Source: Saprospiraceae bacterium UBA7328 (GTDB taxonomy: Bacteria > Bacteroidota > Bacteroidia > Chitinophagales > Saprospiraceae). Taken from it: 8,112 nt of DNA. The notes under the pieces are model-generated. The model saw only the letters and a list, made by a program, of their open reading frames with translations, ran no database searches and was not told where the DNA came from. The stretch covers positions 1 through 8,112 of the forward strand of contig DKPS01000124.1 in NCBI GenBank assembly GCA_002471345.1, given 5' to 3'. This document shows positions 1 to 6,484 of this stretch, piece after piece (positions within the stretch are counted from its first letter, which is position 1; every line of letters begins with the position of its first letter). Position numbers and translations under genes: made by a program.

Positions 1-43
1 CCAGGATGAAAACCTGGCGTCCTAACCCCTAGACGAACGGGCC
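1..43 (-). tRNA. tRNA-Glu (anticodon TTC), partial: 3' part lies outside the window
   Basis: Read on the minus strand from position 43, the sequence gives a 7-nt acceptor strand GGCCCGT, then TC, a D-arm with the stem GTCT/GGAC (loop AGGGGTTA), one G, and a complete anticodon arm CCAGG-TTTTCAT-CCTGG. The 7-nt loop places TTC at tRNA positions 34-36 (window 8-10), which decodes Glu codons. The window begins exactly at the end of the anticodon stem, so the variable loop, T-arm and acceptor 3' strand are not visible. A matching promoter lies upstream at 104-136. Identity follows from the anticodon and cloverleaf fit; integrity of the unseen 3' half cannot be judged. Confidence 0.93.
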
Positions 44-103
44 AATTAAGATATCACCTTATAAAATCAACTTTTCTAAAAAAGCGATCTTTCAAAAGCG
101 ACG

Positions 104-136
104 CAAATATATTATTCTTTCTAAATAATTGGCAAA
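104..136 (-). promoter_or_regulatory. Bacteroidota-type promoter for tRNA-Glu
   Basis: On the minus strand TTTG (136-133) and TATATTTG (111-104) are separated by 21 nt. This matches the Bacteroidota housekeeping consensus with a -33 TTG/TTTG and a -7 TAnnTTTG. Transcription would start a few bases beyond 104, leaving a leader of roughly 50-55 nt before the tRNA 5' end at 43. No other gene lies between, so tRNA-Glu (and anything downstream outside the window) is the natural target. Confidence 0.7.
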
Positions 137-196
137 AAAAGTTCATATTTGTGACTGCCAACCGAAAGAAGCGTAAATCGCAAAATTTCTATTTAA

Positions 197-2029
197 ATGC
201 AGAACAGTTTTTGGATCTATTTGGTGATGATTATCATGGCGCAACTGATTGGTATAGAGGTTGTTACGTGCCAGAATAAAAATTACGTCTCTGATAGTGA
301 AATTTCAAAATATATTTTAGCAGAAGGAGTGAAATTATCACCCTCGATATTAAAAAAGGAGCAAAACAGTTCATCTCTTATACAACTGATTGCTCAACCT
401 ATTGATAAATCGAATAAGGATCTTCAAAAACTCAACACTACAAACTGGCAATGGGACGAAAATGATAGGGAGTGGTTTCAGAAGATAAGCCTACCTGCTC
501 AATCACAAATTTATATCAGATTAGATTGGATTTCTTTGTCAAAAGGGGAGTCGTTGCAGGTGATTGACCTTGTGAGTGGTTATACCATGGATCGATTTGA
601 TGATACTATTGAACCACAGGTTATTGGTCCATATCCAACAGAAGAAATTGGTATTGTGGTGAAAACAACTAATTCATCTGAATTTGACCAACTAAAAATT
701 GGTGAAGTATATATTGGTGCGATGGATTTTGGATATGATTCATCTTATGAGTGCCATAAGAACATTTCATGTGAAGAAGGTAAAGAGTTTGCTGATGAAG
801 AAAGAGGGGTGGTGAGGATCCTAATGGTCTTAGAAGAGGGAATGGGCTTTTGTACAGGTAGTCTAATAAATAATGCTGAAAATGATCGAACGCCATATGT
901 GCTCTCGGCTTTTCATTGTCAGGATGGGTTTACACCATTCTTTGATATGTGGTCCTTCGATTTTGGATATGAATCGTTCAGTTGTGCAGATCCTGATAAT
1001 GAGCCTTCATTTGTGAGAGTCACAGGCAGTGAAATGGTGGCTGGCCATGGTCCGACAGATATGCTTTTACTCAAAATTTTAGGCCCTCTACCAGAAGAAT
1101 CCAATGCATATTATAGCGGTTGGAATAGAAATGATAGTTATGAGGCAGATGGGGGAGTATTAATCCATCATCCGCGAGGAGATATTAAGAAGGTTTCTGT
1201 GGATGCTGACCCAATAGTTCCTTTTAAATCAACTCTGAATTGGGATAATGGTATCACGACTCCAGCTGGATCGCATTTGGTGACAAGGTTTGATGAAAGT
1301 ACATATCAAGGTGGCTCTTCAGGAGCTCCTCTTTTAGATTATAATGGACATATTATAGGCCAACTGCATGGAGGCCCTGATGATGATGAATTGTGTTCTA
1401 TTGGCATAGGATATCATGGTAAATTGTCTCAGAGCTGGGAAGGGGGAGGAACAGCCCAGACAAGACTTAAAGATTGGTTGGATCCAAATAATATTGGAGA
1501 TACGATTGTCAATGGTGTAGAATTGAATTCTTCAGGGTCTTCGTTTATAAGTTTAGTAGGTCGATTGGCTACTCCAGACGGAATTGCTATACCTAATGTA
1601 AGAGTATCTATAAAAGGGGACAAGGTAGAGAGCTTCATGACAGGACCAGACGGCAGATTTGTCTTCGACAACATACCAAAATCAGGCACATACTCATTAG
1701 AGTTTGTTAAAAATACTAACCATGGCAATGGGGTGTCTGCGTTGGATTTGGTTCAAATAATGAATCATATCTTAGGAACGAATCCACTTTTTGGCACATT
1801 CCAGCAAAGATCTGCTGATGCCAATGATGATGGACAAGTTTCAAGCCTTGATTTAGTCCAAATCTTGAATATAATAATTGGGAGGACTGAAGTTCTACCT
1901 AATAATACTTCATGGAAATTTGAACCTTCAATAATTGAAATGACCCCGGAAAACAGTGCCTCGTTTAATCGGCAAATTATAGGTTATAAAATTGGTGACG
2001 TTAACTTTAGCGCTAACCCAAGGAGATAG
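197..2029 (+). CDS. Secreted lysyl-endopeptidase-like serine protease (S1 fold) with carboxypeptidase-regulatory-like and dockerin-like C-terminal domains
   Basis: The 610-residue protein resembles Achromobacter protease I (API) in layout. It has a hydrophobic signal segment (about 5-25), a propeptide (to about 180), a trypsin-fold domain (about 181-442), a CarboxypepD_reg-like beta domain (about 452-506) and a dockerin-like pair of calcium-loop helices (about 509-563; clearest loop is DANDDG at 541-546). The likely triad is His240 (SAFHC), Asp288 (PTDMLL) and Ser375 (GGSSGAP). Six cysteines (186, 192, 219, 241, 263, 400) match the spacing of API's three disulfides. GQLHGGP (388-394) and GGTAQTRLKDWLD are also API-like. 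The acidic lysine-specificity residue appears absent, so cleavage preference is unknown. ATG 197 is fixed by an in-frame TAA immediately upstream. The signal peptide has no basic N-terminus, and no convincing promoter or Shine-Dalgarno is visible. The protein ends without a recognisable type IX sorting domain. It converges on the amidohydrolase with a 24-bp gap. Confidence 0.9.
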   Translation: MQNSFWIYLVMIIMAQLIGIEVVTCQNKNYVSDSEISKYILAEGVKLSPSILKKEQNSSSLIQLIAQPIDKSNKDLQKLNTTNWQWDENDREWFQKISLPAQSQIYIRLDWISLSKGESLQVIDLVSGYTMDRFDDTIEPQVIGPYPTEEIGIVVKTTNSSEFDQLKIGEVYIGAMDFGYDSSYECHKNISCEEGKEFADEERGVVRILMVLEEGMGFCTGSLINNAENDRTPYVLSAFHCQDGFTPFFDMWSFDFGYESFSCADPDNEPSFVRVTGSEMVAGHGPTDMLLLKILGPLPEESNAYYSGWNRNDSYEADGGVLIHHPRGDIKKVSVDADPIVPFKSTLNWDNGITTPAGSHLVTRFDESTYQGGSSGAPLLDYNGHIIGQLHGGPDDDELCSIGIGYHGKLSQSWEGGGTAQTRLKDWLDPNNIGDTIVNGVELNSSGSSFISLVGRLATPDGIAIPNVRVSIKGDKVESFMTGPDGRFVFDNIPKSGTYSLEFVKNTNHGNGVSALDLVQIMNHILGTNPLFGTFQQRSADANDDGQVSSLDLVQILNIIIGRTEVLPNNTSWKFEPSIIEMTPENSASFNRQIIGYKIGDVNFSANPRR

Positions 2030-2053
2030 TGAATCTAGAACCATTATTTCTAA

Positions 2054-3757
2054 TTATCCTTCATACCTGACTTCACCATCCACAATTGTATAAAGCACTT
2101 TCGCTTTTAATATATCCTCATCACTGCATTCAATTAGATTCTCAGAAAGAACAACAAGATCTGCATACTTTCCAATTTCCAATGAGCCTTTTACATTTTC
2201 TTCAAATGCAGCAATTGCATTGGCCATGGTGTAAGAATAAACAGCTTCCTCTCTTGTCATGGATTGCTCAGTAAAGAATTCCATACCGTTATCTATTCTT
2301 TTTCTTGTAACTGATGCATAAAAGCTTGGAAGAGCATCCGCATTCTCTACTGGGACATCTGTGCCATTAGTCACAAGAGCTCCAGCATCAATCAATGATC
2401 GCCACGGATAGGCTCCTTCCTTTGCTCTCTTTTCACCTAATCTTTTTACCACGAATGGGGCATCAGATGTGCAGTGAATGCCTTGCATAGATGCAATCAC
2501 CCCTAATTCTGAGAATCTTGGAATATCCTGAGGGTCAATATGTTGTGAATGCTCTATTCTCCATCTGAGATCATTGTTTTCTACATTTTTGAAAGTTTCT
2601 TCCATGACATTCAGCGTCTCTCTATTCGCTTTATCTCCAATGGCATGAACACATAATTGCATGTCAGATTCTAAAGCAATTTCTGCGATAGCTTTTACTT
2701 CTTCCACTGTTGTCGTATTCTGGCCTACGAAATCTGGTTTGTCATCATATGGTTCTAATAACCAAGCTCCAAATGCCCCTAATGCCCCATCTAGTTCAGA
2801 CTTGATAGCTCTACATGTAAAATATCCATTTCCAGCATCTACAACTCTTGCAGTATGTGCTTTTCCTTTCATGGCTTTAGAGCTGTGTCTGAGCATAGCC
2901 CATAGCCGCACTTTCATATCATTGTTTTCTGCAAGAGCAGTGTAGTCAGCTACCTCTTTGAATGATGCTCCTGCATCTTGAAATGACGTGATTCCTTTGG
3001 AAAGGCATTCTTTTTCTGCTAATCGAATTCCTTCAAGCCACTCATCATATTTTTGGTCTGCATCGAGAGACTTGAGATACTCACTGTAAGTGTCTCTTAC
3101 TAGTCTCATAGCTCTCTCTTCAAAAACACCAATTGCTCTTCCTTGTGCATCTCTTACTACTTCACCACCTACTGGATTAGGAGTCTCAGTACTTACACCT
3201 GCCATTTTCATAAGATGATCATTAGCAAACACACCATGACCACTTGCATGTGTAAGCAATACAGGATTGTCAGGTGAAATTGCACTCAATTCATAGTGAT
3301 TTGGATATCCATGTGTGTGGTTGTGAGGTTGTTCATTCCACTTTTCCTGATGCCATCCTCTACCTACTATCCATTCCCCAGGTTCAGAATTGTCTATTTT
3401 TTCTTTCACCATGGCCACAATCTCATTCCAATTTTTGGAATTTATAAAATTGAGATTTTGAAGAGATCTTCCTAAGCTGCTATAATGTCCATGACCTTCA
3501 ATAAATCCTGGCATTACGAATTCACCCTTTGCATCTATTGTTTCAGTATTTTCTCCTTTAAATTCTTGAATGTCTGAGGTAGTTCCAACTTTTAAAATCA
3601 TTCCTTCCTTTATGGCAATGGCTTCTGCCCAAGGTTGTGATTCATTTACTGTATATACTTTGCCATTGATAATTATCATATCGGCATCAGTCTTTTCTGC
3701 ACAACTGAGGGCGACAAATATGAATGAAATTGAGATAAAATAAAATAAGTTTCGCAT
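2054..3757 (-). CDS. Lipoprotein amidohydrolase, YtcJ/Amidohydro_3 family
   Basis: This metal-dependent hydrolase of the amidohydrolase superfamily would hydrolyse a C-N bond; its substrate cannot be read from sequence. Numbered from ATG 3757 (567 aa), it has a lipoprotein signal peptide MRNLFYF...FVALSC with the acylated Cys at 19, so it is probably membrane-anchored outside the cytoplasm. An N-terminal beta segment (IIINGKVYTVN) precedes the TIM barrel. The HxH pair in EGHGHYSSLG is at 89/91, and KSELDGALG follows with Lys319. CVHAIGD carries His371, EHSQH carries His403/His406, and NGTDVPVE carries Asp467. This order of motifs is that of YtcJ and of N-substituted formamide deformylase. The frame is open to a TTG at 3784, but that TTG lies inside a TAnnTTTG promoter box, and the ATG at 3757 gives the cleaner lipoprotein signal, so I chose the ATG. 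It is convergent with the protease and divergent from the polyprenyl synthase. Confidence 0.9.
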   Translation of the reverse strand: MRNLFYFISISFIFVALSCAEKTDADMIIINGKVYTVNESQPWAEAIAIKEGMILKVGTTSDIQEFKGENTETIDAKGEFVMPGFIEGHGHYSSLGRSLQNLNFINSKNWNEIVAMVKEKIDNSEPGEWIVGRGWHQEKWNEQPHNHTHGYPNHYELSAISPDNPVLLTHASGHGVFANDHLMKMAGVSTETPNPVGGEVVRDAQGRAIGVFEERAMRLVRDTYSEYLKSLDADQKYDEWLEGIRLAEKECLSKGITSFQDAGASFKEVADYTALAENNDMKVRLWAMLRHSSKAMKGKAHTARVVDAGNGYFTCRAIKSELDGALGAFGAWLLEPYDDKPDFVGQNTTTVEEVKAIAEIALESDMQLCVHAIGDKANRETLNVMEETFKNVENNDLRWRIEHSQHIDPQDIPRFSELGVIASMQGIHCTSDAPFVVKRLGEKRAKEGAYPWRSLIDAGALVTNGTDVPVENADALPSFYASVTRKRIDNGMEFFTEQSMTREEAVYSYTMANAIAAFEENVKGSLEIGKYADLVVLSENLIECSDEDILKAKVLYTIVDGEVRYEG

Positions 3758-3781
3758 TGAAGTGGTTTTGTGTTTTCGAGT

Positions 3782-3789
3782 CAAATGTA
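3782..3789 (-). promoter_or_regulatory. -7 box (TACATTTG) for the amidohydrolase
   Basis: The minus strand reads TACATTTG, a full match to TAnnTTTG, 24 bp upstream of ATG 3757. The expected transcript start near 3775-3778 leaves a leader of about 20 nt. I see no TTG at the usual 17-23 nt further upstream (nearest candidates are 8 and 29 nt away), so only half of the promoter is supported. The last three bases of the box are the TTG that could be misread as the gene's start. Confidence 0.5.
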
Positions 3790-3889
3790 AGGCAAAACAA
3801 TGTTTTTAAAAATTGAGGCAATATGATAAAGCTATCATTAGGTTTTCTTTTAGTTCTCTATCTGTTCATATGAAACTGAAGCATTTACA

Positions 3890-3897
3890 TACCTTTG
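3890..3897 (+). promoter_or_regulatory. -7 box (TACCTTTG) for the polyprenyl synthase
   Basis: TACCTTTG is an exact TAnnTTTG match and the same octamer as in the rpsL promoter. A transcript starting near 3902-3905 would begin after TTG 3895 and about 20 nt before TTG 3922. I could not find a TTG -33 element at the right distance, so support is partial. The same short intergenic region carries the opposing box at 3782-3789. Confidence 0.5.
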
Positions 3898-3921
3898 AAT
3901 TTCAACAGAGAATTATTCGTA

Positions 3922-4896
3922 TTGAATAACAGTATTGCCGAACTCACAACTTCAATAGAAGACTATTTTTCCAACAGGTCATTTGATCAGTCACCTGATA
4001 ATTTATATGAACCTATAAATTATATAATGTCTTCTGGGGGGAAGAGAATTCGATCAGTAATGACCCTTTTGGGTTTTCATGGGTATAGTGATGATTACTC
4101 AAAAGCACTTCCTTTGGCTTATGCTACTGAGCTTTTCCATAATTTCACTCTGGTCCATGATGATATTATGGATGAAGCTCCTTTGAGAAGAGGAAAACCG
4201 ACAGTACATTCTAAGTATGATGAAAATAGTGCCATTCTATCAGGTGATGTAATGCATGCTCATGTGTTCAAAATCCTAAGTGATCTAATATCTCCTTCAG
4301 CTCTCGATATAGTAAGACGGTTCAGTGAGACTGCCATATTGGTATGTGAAGGCCAGAGTTACGATATGGCATTTGAAGACAAAGAAGAAGTGGGTATGGA
4401 GGAGTACCTAGATATGATAGAGAAAAAAACTGCGGTACTCATAGGTTTTGCATTAGAGTCTGGAGCTCTTTTAGCTGATGCAAAACCTCCCCACGCAAAT
4501 CATCTCTATATGTTTGGAAAGAATGCTGGCATAGCATTTCAACTGCAAGATGATTATTTGGATCTTTATGGAGAATCATTTAAAGTAGGGAAACAAAAAT
4601 GTGGGGACATTATTCAAAAAAAGAAAAATTACTTTTTTGTAAAAGCCATGGAGTTGTTAGACGACGAGGAGAGAATAAATTTCAAGGAACTTTATAACTC
4701 CCAAATGCATAGTCAAGAAAGAGTTCAAAGGGTATTGAATATTTATGATGATTTGTACCTAAAGAATTATATAGCGGAAAGCAAGGCTGCTTATATGGAT
4801 CTGGCATTTTCACACCTTTCTTTTTCAGGATATGATTCAAATAAGGTAGATATCATAAAGAAAATGGCGGCCTCTTTGGCAGACAGAGAATTGTAA
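3922..4896 (+). CDS. Polyprenyl (isoprenyl) diphosphate synthase, trans type
   Basis: It condenses isopentenyl diphosphate with allylic diphosphates to give FPP, GGPP or a longer prenyl chain for quinones, carotenoids or lipid carriers. It is cytosolic and all-alpha. Numbered from TTG 3922 (324 aa), it shows the IPP-binding GGKRIR (39-44), the first aspartate-rich motif HDDIMDEAPLRRG (Asp80, 81, 84; Arg89/90), and the second, QDDYLD (Asp210, 211, 214), followed by GKQKCGDI and a Lys-rich stretch. Phe75 sits five residues before the first Asp with no insertion inside DDxxD, a pattern known from short-chain (C15-C20) synthases; product length is inferred only. No ATG exists before GGKR except at 4030, which would remove a needed helix. 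TTG 3895 would add nine residues but is part of a promoter box, so TTG 3922 is preferred; the start remains uncertain. It converges on the VOC gene 27 bp downstream. Confidence 0.9.
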   Translation: MNNSIAELTTSIEDYFSNRSFDQSPDNLYEPINYIMSSGGKRIRSVMTLLGFHGYSDDYSKALPLAYATELFHNFTLVHDDIMDEAPLRRGKPTVHSKYDENSAILSGDVMHAHVFKILSDLISPSALDIVRRFSETAILVCEGQSYDMAFEDKEEVGMEEYLDMIEKKTAVLIGFALESGALLADAKPPHANHLYMFGKNAGIAFQLQDDYLDLYGESFKVGKQKCGDIIQKKKNYFFVKAMELLDDEERINFKELYNSQMHSQERVQRVLNIYDDLYLKNYIAESKAAYMDLAFSHLSFSGYDSNKVDIIKKMAASLADREL

Positions 4897-4923
4897 ACTT
4901 GATGGTTTAGTGGGGATCTATTT

Positions 4924-5310
4924 CTACACAGTGATTTCAATAAGATTGCCTTCAGGATCTGAAATGACGCTTTCAAAGTAACCATCTCCTGTTGTTCTTG
5001 GCTCACCTATAACCTTGATTCCATTATTCCGACAAGTTTCTGTGACTTTTTCTACTTGGTCTTTAGATCCAATGGATATTGCAAAATGAGCATAGCCTAA
5101 ACTTGAATTCATTTGACTCATCATTTGAGAGATATCCGGTCGGTGCATCAGCTCGATACGAGCTCCACTTTCAAATGATAAGAAATACGAACTAAATTCC
5201 TTTTTGGAATTGTAATATTTACTGTTTGGTTTAAGGTCAAAAAATTTGACATAGAAATTTTTCATTTTTTCTAAATCAGAAACCCAAATGGCTAAATGTT
5301 CAATTTTCAT
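4924..5310 (-). CDS. VOC superfamily protein, glyoxalase I-like metalloenzyme
   Basis: This 128-aa single-module protein has the paired beta-alpha-beta-beta-beta fold of the vicinal oxygen chelate family (glyoxalase I, bleomycin-resistance and dioxygenase relatives). Four putative metal ligands are in the glyoxalase I order: His5 (EHLAIWV), Glu53 (RIELMH), His75 (YAHFAI) and Glu125 (NLIEITV). This is close to the E. coli GloA ligand spacing (5, 56, 74, 122). The end motif DPEGNLIEI is typical. A lactoylglutathione lyase role is possible, but this ligand set also occurs in other isomerases and hydrolases and Bacteroidota often lack glutathione, so the substrate is open. The start ATG (5310-5308) is confirmed by an exact AAAGGAGG five bases upstream, the only good Shine-Dalgarno in the window. 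No TAnnTTTG box is visible upstream. It is convergent with the polyprenyl synthase and divergent from the glycosyltransferase. Confidence 0.88.
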   Translation of the reverse strand: MKIEHLAIWVSDLEKMKNFYVKFFDLKPNSKYYNSKKEFSSYFLSFESGARIELMHRPDISQMMSQMNSSLGYAHFAISIGSKDQVEKVTETCRNNGIKVIGEPRTTGDGYFESVISDPEGNLIEITV

Positions 5311-5315
5311 TTATT

Positions 5316-5323
5316 CCTCCTTT
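5316..5323 (-). promoter_or_regulatory. Perfect Shine-Dalgarno of the VOC gene
   Basis: The minus strand reads AAAGGAGG, then five bases (AATAA), then ATG at 5310. It is fully complementary to the 16S rRNA 3' end core and ideally spaced, and it settles the start codon. None of the other starts in the window (protease, amidohydrolase, polyprenyl synthase, glycosyltransferase, GNAT, rpsL, rpsG, fusA) has an obvious one, as is normal for Bacteroidota. Confidence 0.75.
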
Positions 5324-5453
5324 AAAATTTGATTTTACTTCCCAAAATGCATCAATTTATTAACTAGGTTATTTGGATTGTCAATGCCGTGAAATTTGCG
5401 ATATTTTGAATAACAGACATTGATGAATCTAATTTCATCTCAATTTTAGAAAG

Positions 5454-5509
5454 ATAAAGTACTTGATTCTCGATAAAAGTATCACTTTTGACCCATGCGA
5501 GTACTTTAT
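5454..5509 (+). other. Nested inverted repeats around the glycosyltransferase start codon
   Basis: ATAAAGTACT (5454-5463) is the exact reverse complement of AGTACTTTAT (5500-5509). As RNA the stem can extend by a U-G and a G-C pair to 12 bp (5454-5465 with 5498-5509), closing a 32-nt loop whose last three bases are the ATG at 5495-5497. Inside the loop AAAAGT-ATC-ACTTTT (5475-5489) forms a second 6-bp hairpin. The repeats are seen directly; a role in translation control, or as an operator in DNA form, is inference, since AT-rich arms of this size can occur by chance. Confidence 0.45.
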
Positions 5510-6484
5510 GCAGTACAGGCTACAGGAAACGGGCATCTTAGTCGCGCAATTGAGTTTTATCCCATCATGTCCAAATACGCAGATGTTGATGTATTGCTTA
5601 GTGGTATTCAAGGAGATTTGAAATTAAACTTTCCTGTAAAAGCTAAAATGCATGGTGCAGGATTCGTCTTTGGTAAAAATGGAGGCATAGATTATACTAG
5701 GACGATTCTGAAAACTAGACCCCTGAGGTTTTTCTACGATGTATTTCGATTGAACCTCAAAGAATATGACCTTATAGTAAGTGATTTCGAACCAATTAGC
5801 ACCTGGGCTGCTAAATGGACTAACGTAATGCGAGTTGGGCTAAGTCATCAAGCTAGTTTTCTGAGTCAAAAGACACCTCGCCCTAAAATGCATAACCGTT
5901 TTGGAGAATTTATATACAGACAGTTTGCCCCAGTTGATAAATACATAGGTCTCCATTATAAGTCATTTGATAAAAACATATATACTCCGGTAGTAAGGAA
6001 AGCAATCCGACAATTACAACTGACAGAGAAAGACCATGTAGTAGTTTATCTCCCTGCATTTTCAGAACATGTATTCAAATCTTATTTGAAAAAGGTAAAA
6101 TCCATTTCTTGGAAGGTTTTTTCAAAACACACTAAACTATATACAAAAGAAGAGAATGTAGAAGTATTCCCAATTGATAATGATAACTGGATGAAATACC
6201 TTTCTTCTGCATATGGAGCAATAATTGGAGCCGGGTTTGCCAGTACATCAGAGATGCTTTATCTCAAAAAAAGATTCATGGCTATTCCTATGAATGATCA
6301 GTATGAACAATTATGTAATGCTGTAGCACTAGAATCAATGGGGGTGAGCATAGTTCGAGAAATAGATGAAACTTTTGATCAAAAAGTAAAGAGATGGTTA
6401 GGCGGTTCAAAACCTATAGATATTGATTTTCCAGATCATTCTGAACAAATTGTAAAGCGCGTTTTAAATATCGATCAAAAGTAG
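5495..6484 (+). CDS. MurG-like (GT-B fold) glycosyltransferase
   Basis: The 329-aa protein has two Rossmann-like halves as in GT-B enzymes of the MurG/GT28 and UDP-glucuronosyltransferase type. The N-terminal half opens with MRVLYAVQATGNGHLSRA, equivalent to the glycine-rich GGTGGH loop of MurG, with His14 at the place of the conserved histidine. DLIVSDFEP (92-100) and GLSHQASF (115-122) follow. The C-terminal half carries the nucleotide-sugar signature GAGFASTSEMLYL (245-257) and IPMNDQYEQLCNA (264-276), where Glu253 and Gln269/Gln272 are likely donor contacts. Donor and acceptor are unknown; a membrane-associated lipid or envelope acceptor is plausible. It is not MurG itself: the glycine loop differs and there is no cell-wall gene context. 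The start is chosen because the glycine-rich loop must lie near the N-terminus. There is no Shine-Dalgarno, and inverted repeats surround the start codon. Its stop end overlaps the GNAT gene by 10 bp, tail to tail. Confidence 0.85.
   Translation: MRVLYAVQATGNGHLSRAIEFYPIMSKYADVDVLLSGIQGDLKLNFPVKAKMHGAGFVFGKNGGIDYTRTILKTRPLRFFYDVFRLNLKEYDLIVSDFEPISTWAAKWTNVMRVGLSHQASFLSQKTPRPKMHNRFGEFIYRQFAPVDKYIGLHYKSFDKNIYTPVVRKAIRQLQLTEKDHVVVYLPAFSEHVFKSYLKKVKSISWKVFSKHTKLYTKEENVEVFPIDNDNWMKYLSSAYGAIIGAGFASTSEMLYLKKRFMAIPMNDQYEQLCNAVALESMGVSIVREIDETFDQKVKRWLGGSKPIDIDFPDHSEQIVKRVLNIDQK

Noticed and set aside
129..151. Possible promoter for the protease (TTGG ... CATATTTG)
   Set aside because: The -7 box has a mismatch and the spacing to TTG is only about 12 nt, so it does not fit the consensus.
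151..279. Small open frame from GTG (42 residues, basic start) overlapping the protease start
   Set aside because: It has no promoter, no Shine-Dalgarno and no recognisable family, and it overlaps the protease signal sequence in another frame; best explained by chance.
197..280. Possible lipobox (VVTC) in the protease signal sequence
   Set aside because: VVTC lacks the small residue expected before Cys, and cleavage after TCQ, as common in Bacteroidota signal peptides, is more likely.
669..1728. Three minus-strand open frames (669-896, 919-1104, 1429-1728) inside the protease gene
   Set aside because: They are antisense to a well-supported coding region with motifs in the right order and have low-complexity translations without homology features.
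2086..2945. Plus-strand open frames (2086-2274, 2661-2945) opposite the amidohydrolase
   Set aside because: They are shadows of a complete amidohydrolase frame with all expected motifs; no independent start signals.
4791..5006. Minus-strand open frame spanning the end of the polyprenyl synthase and the VOC gene
   Set aside because: It overlaps two real genes and has no family features or start signals.
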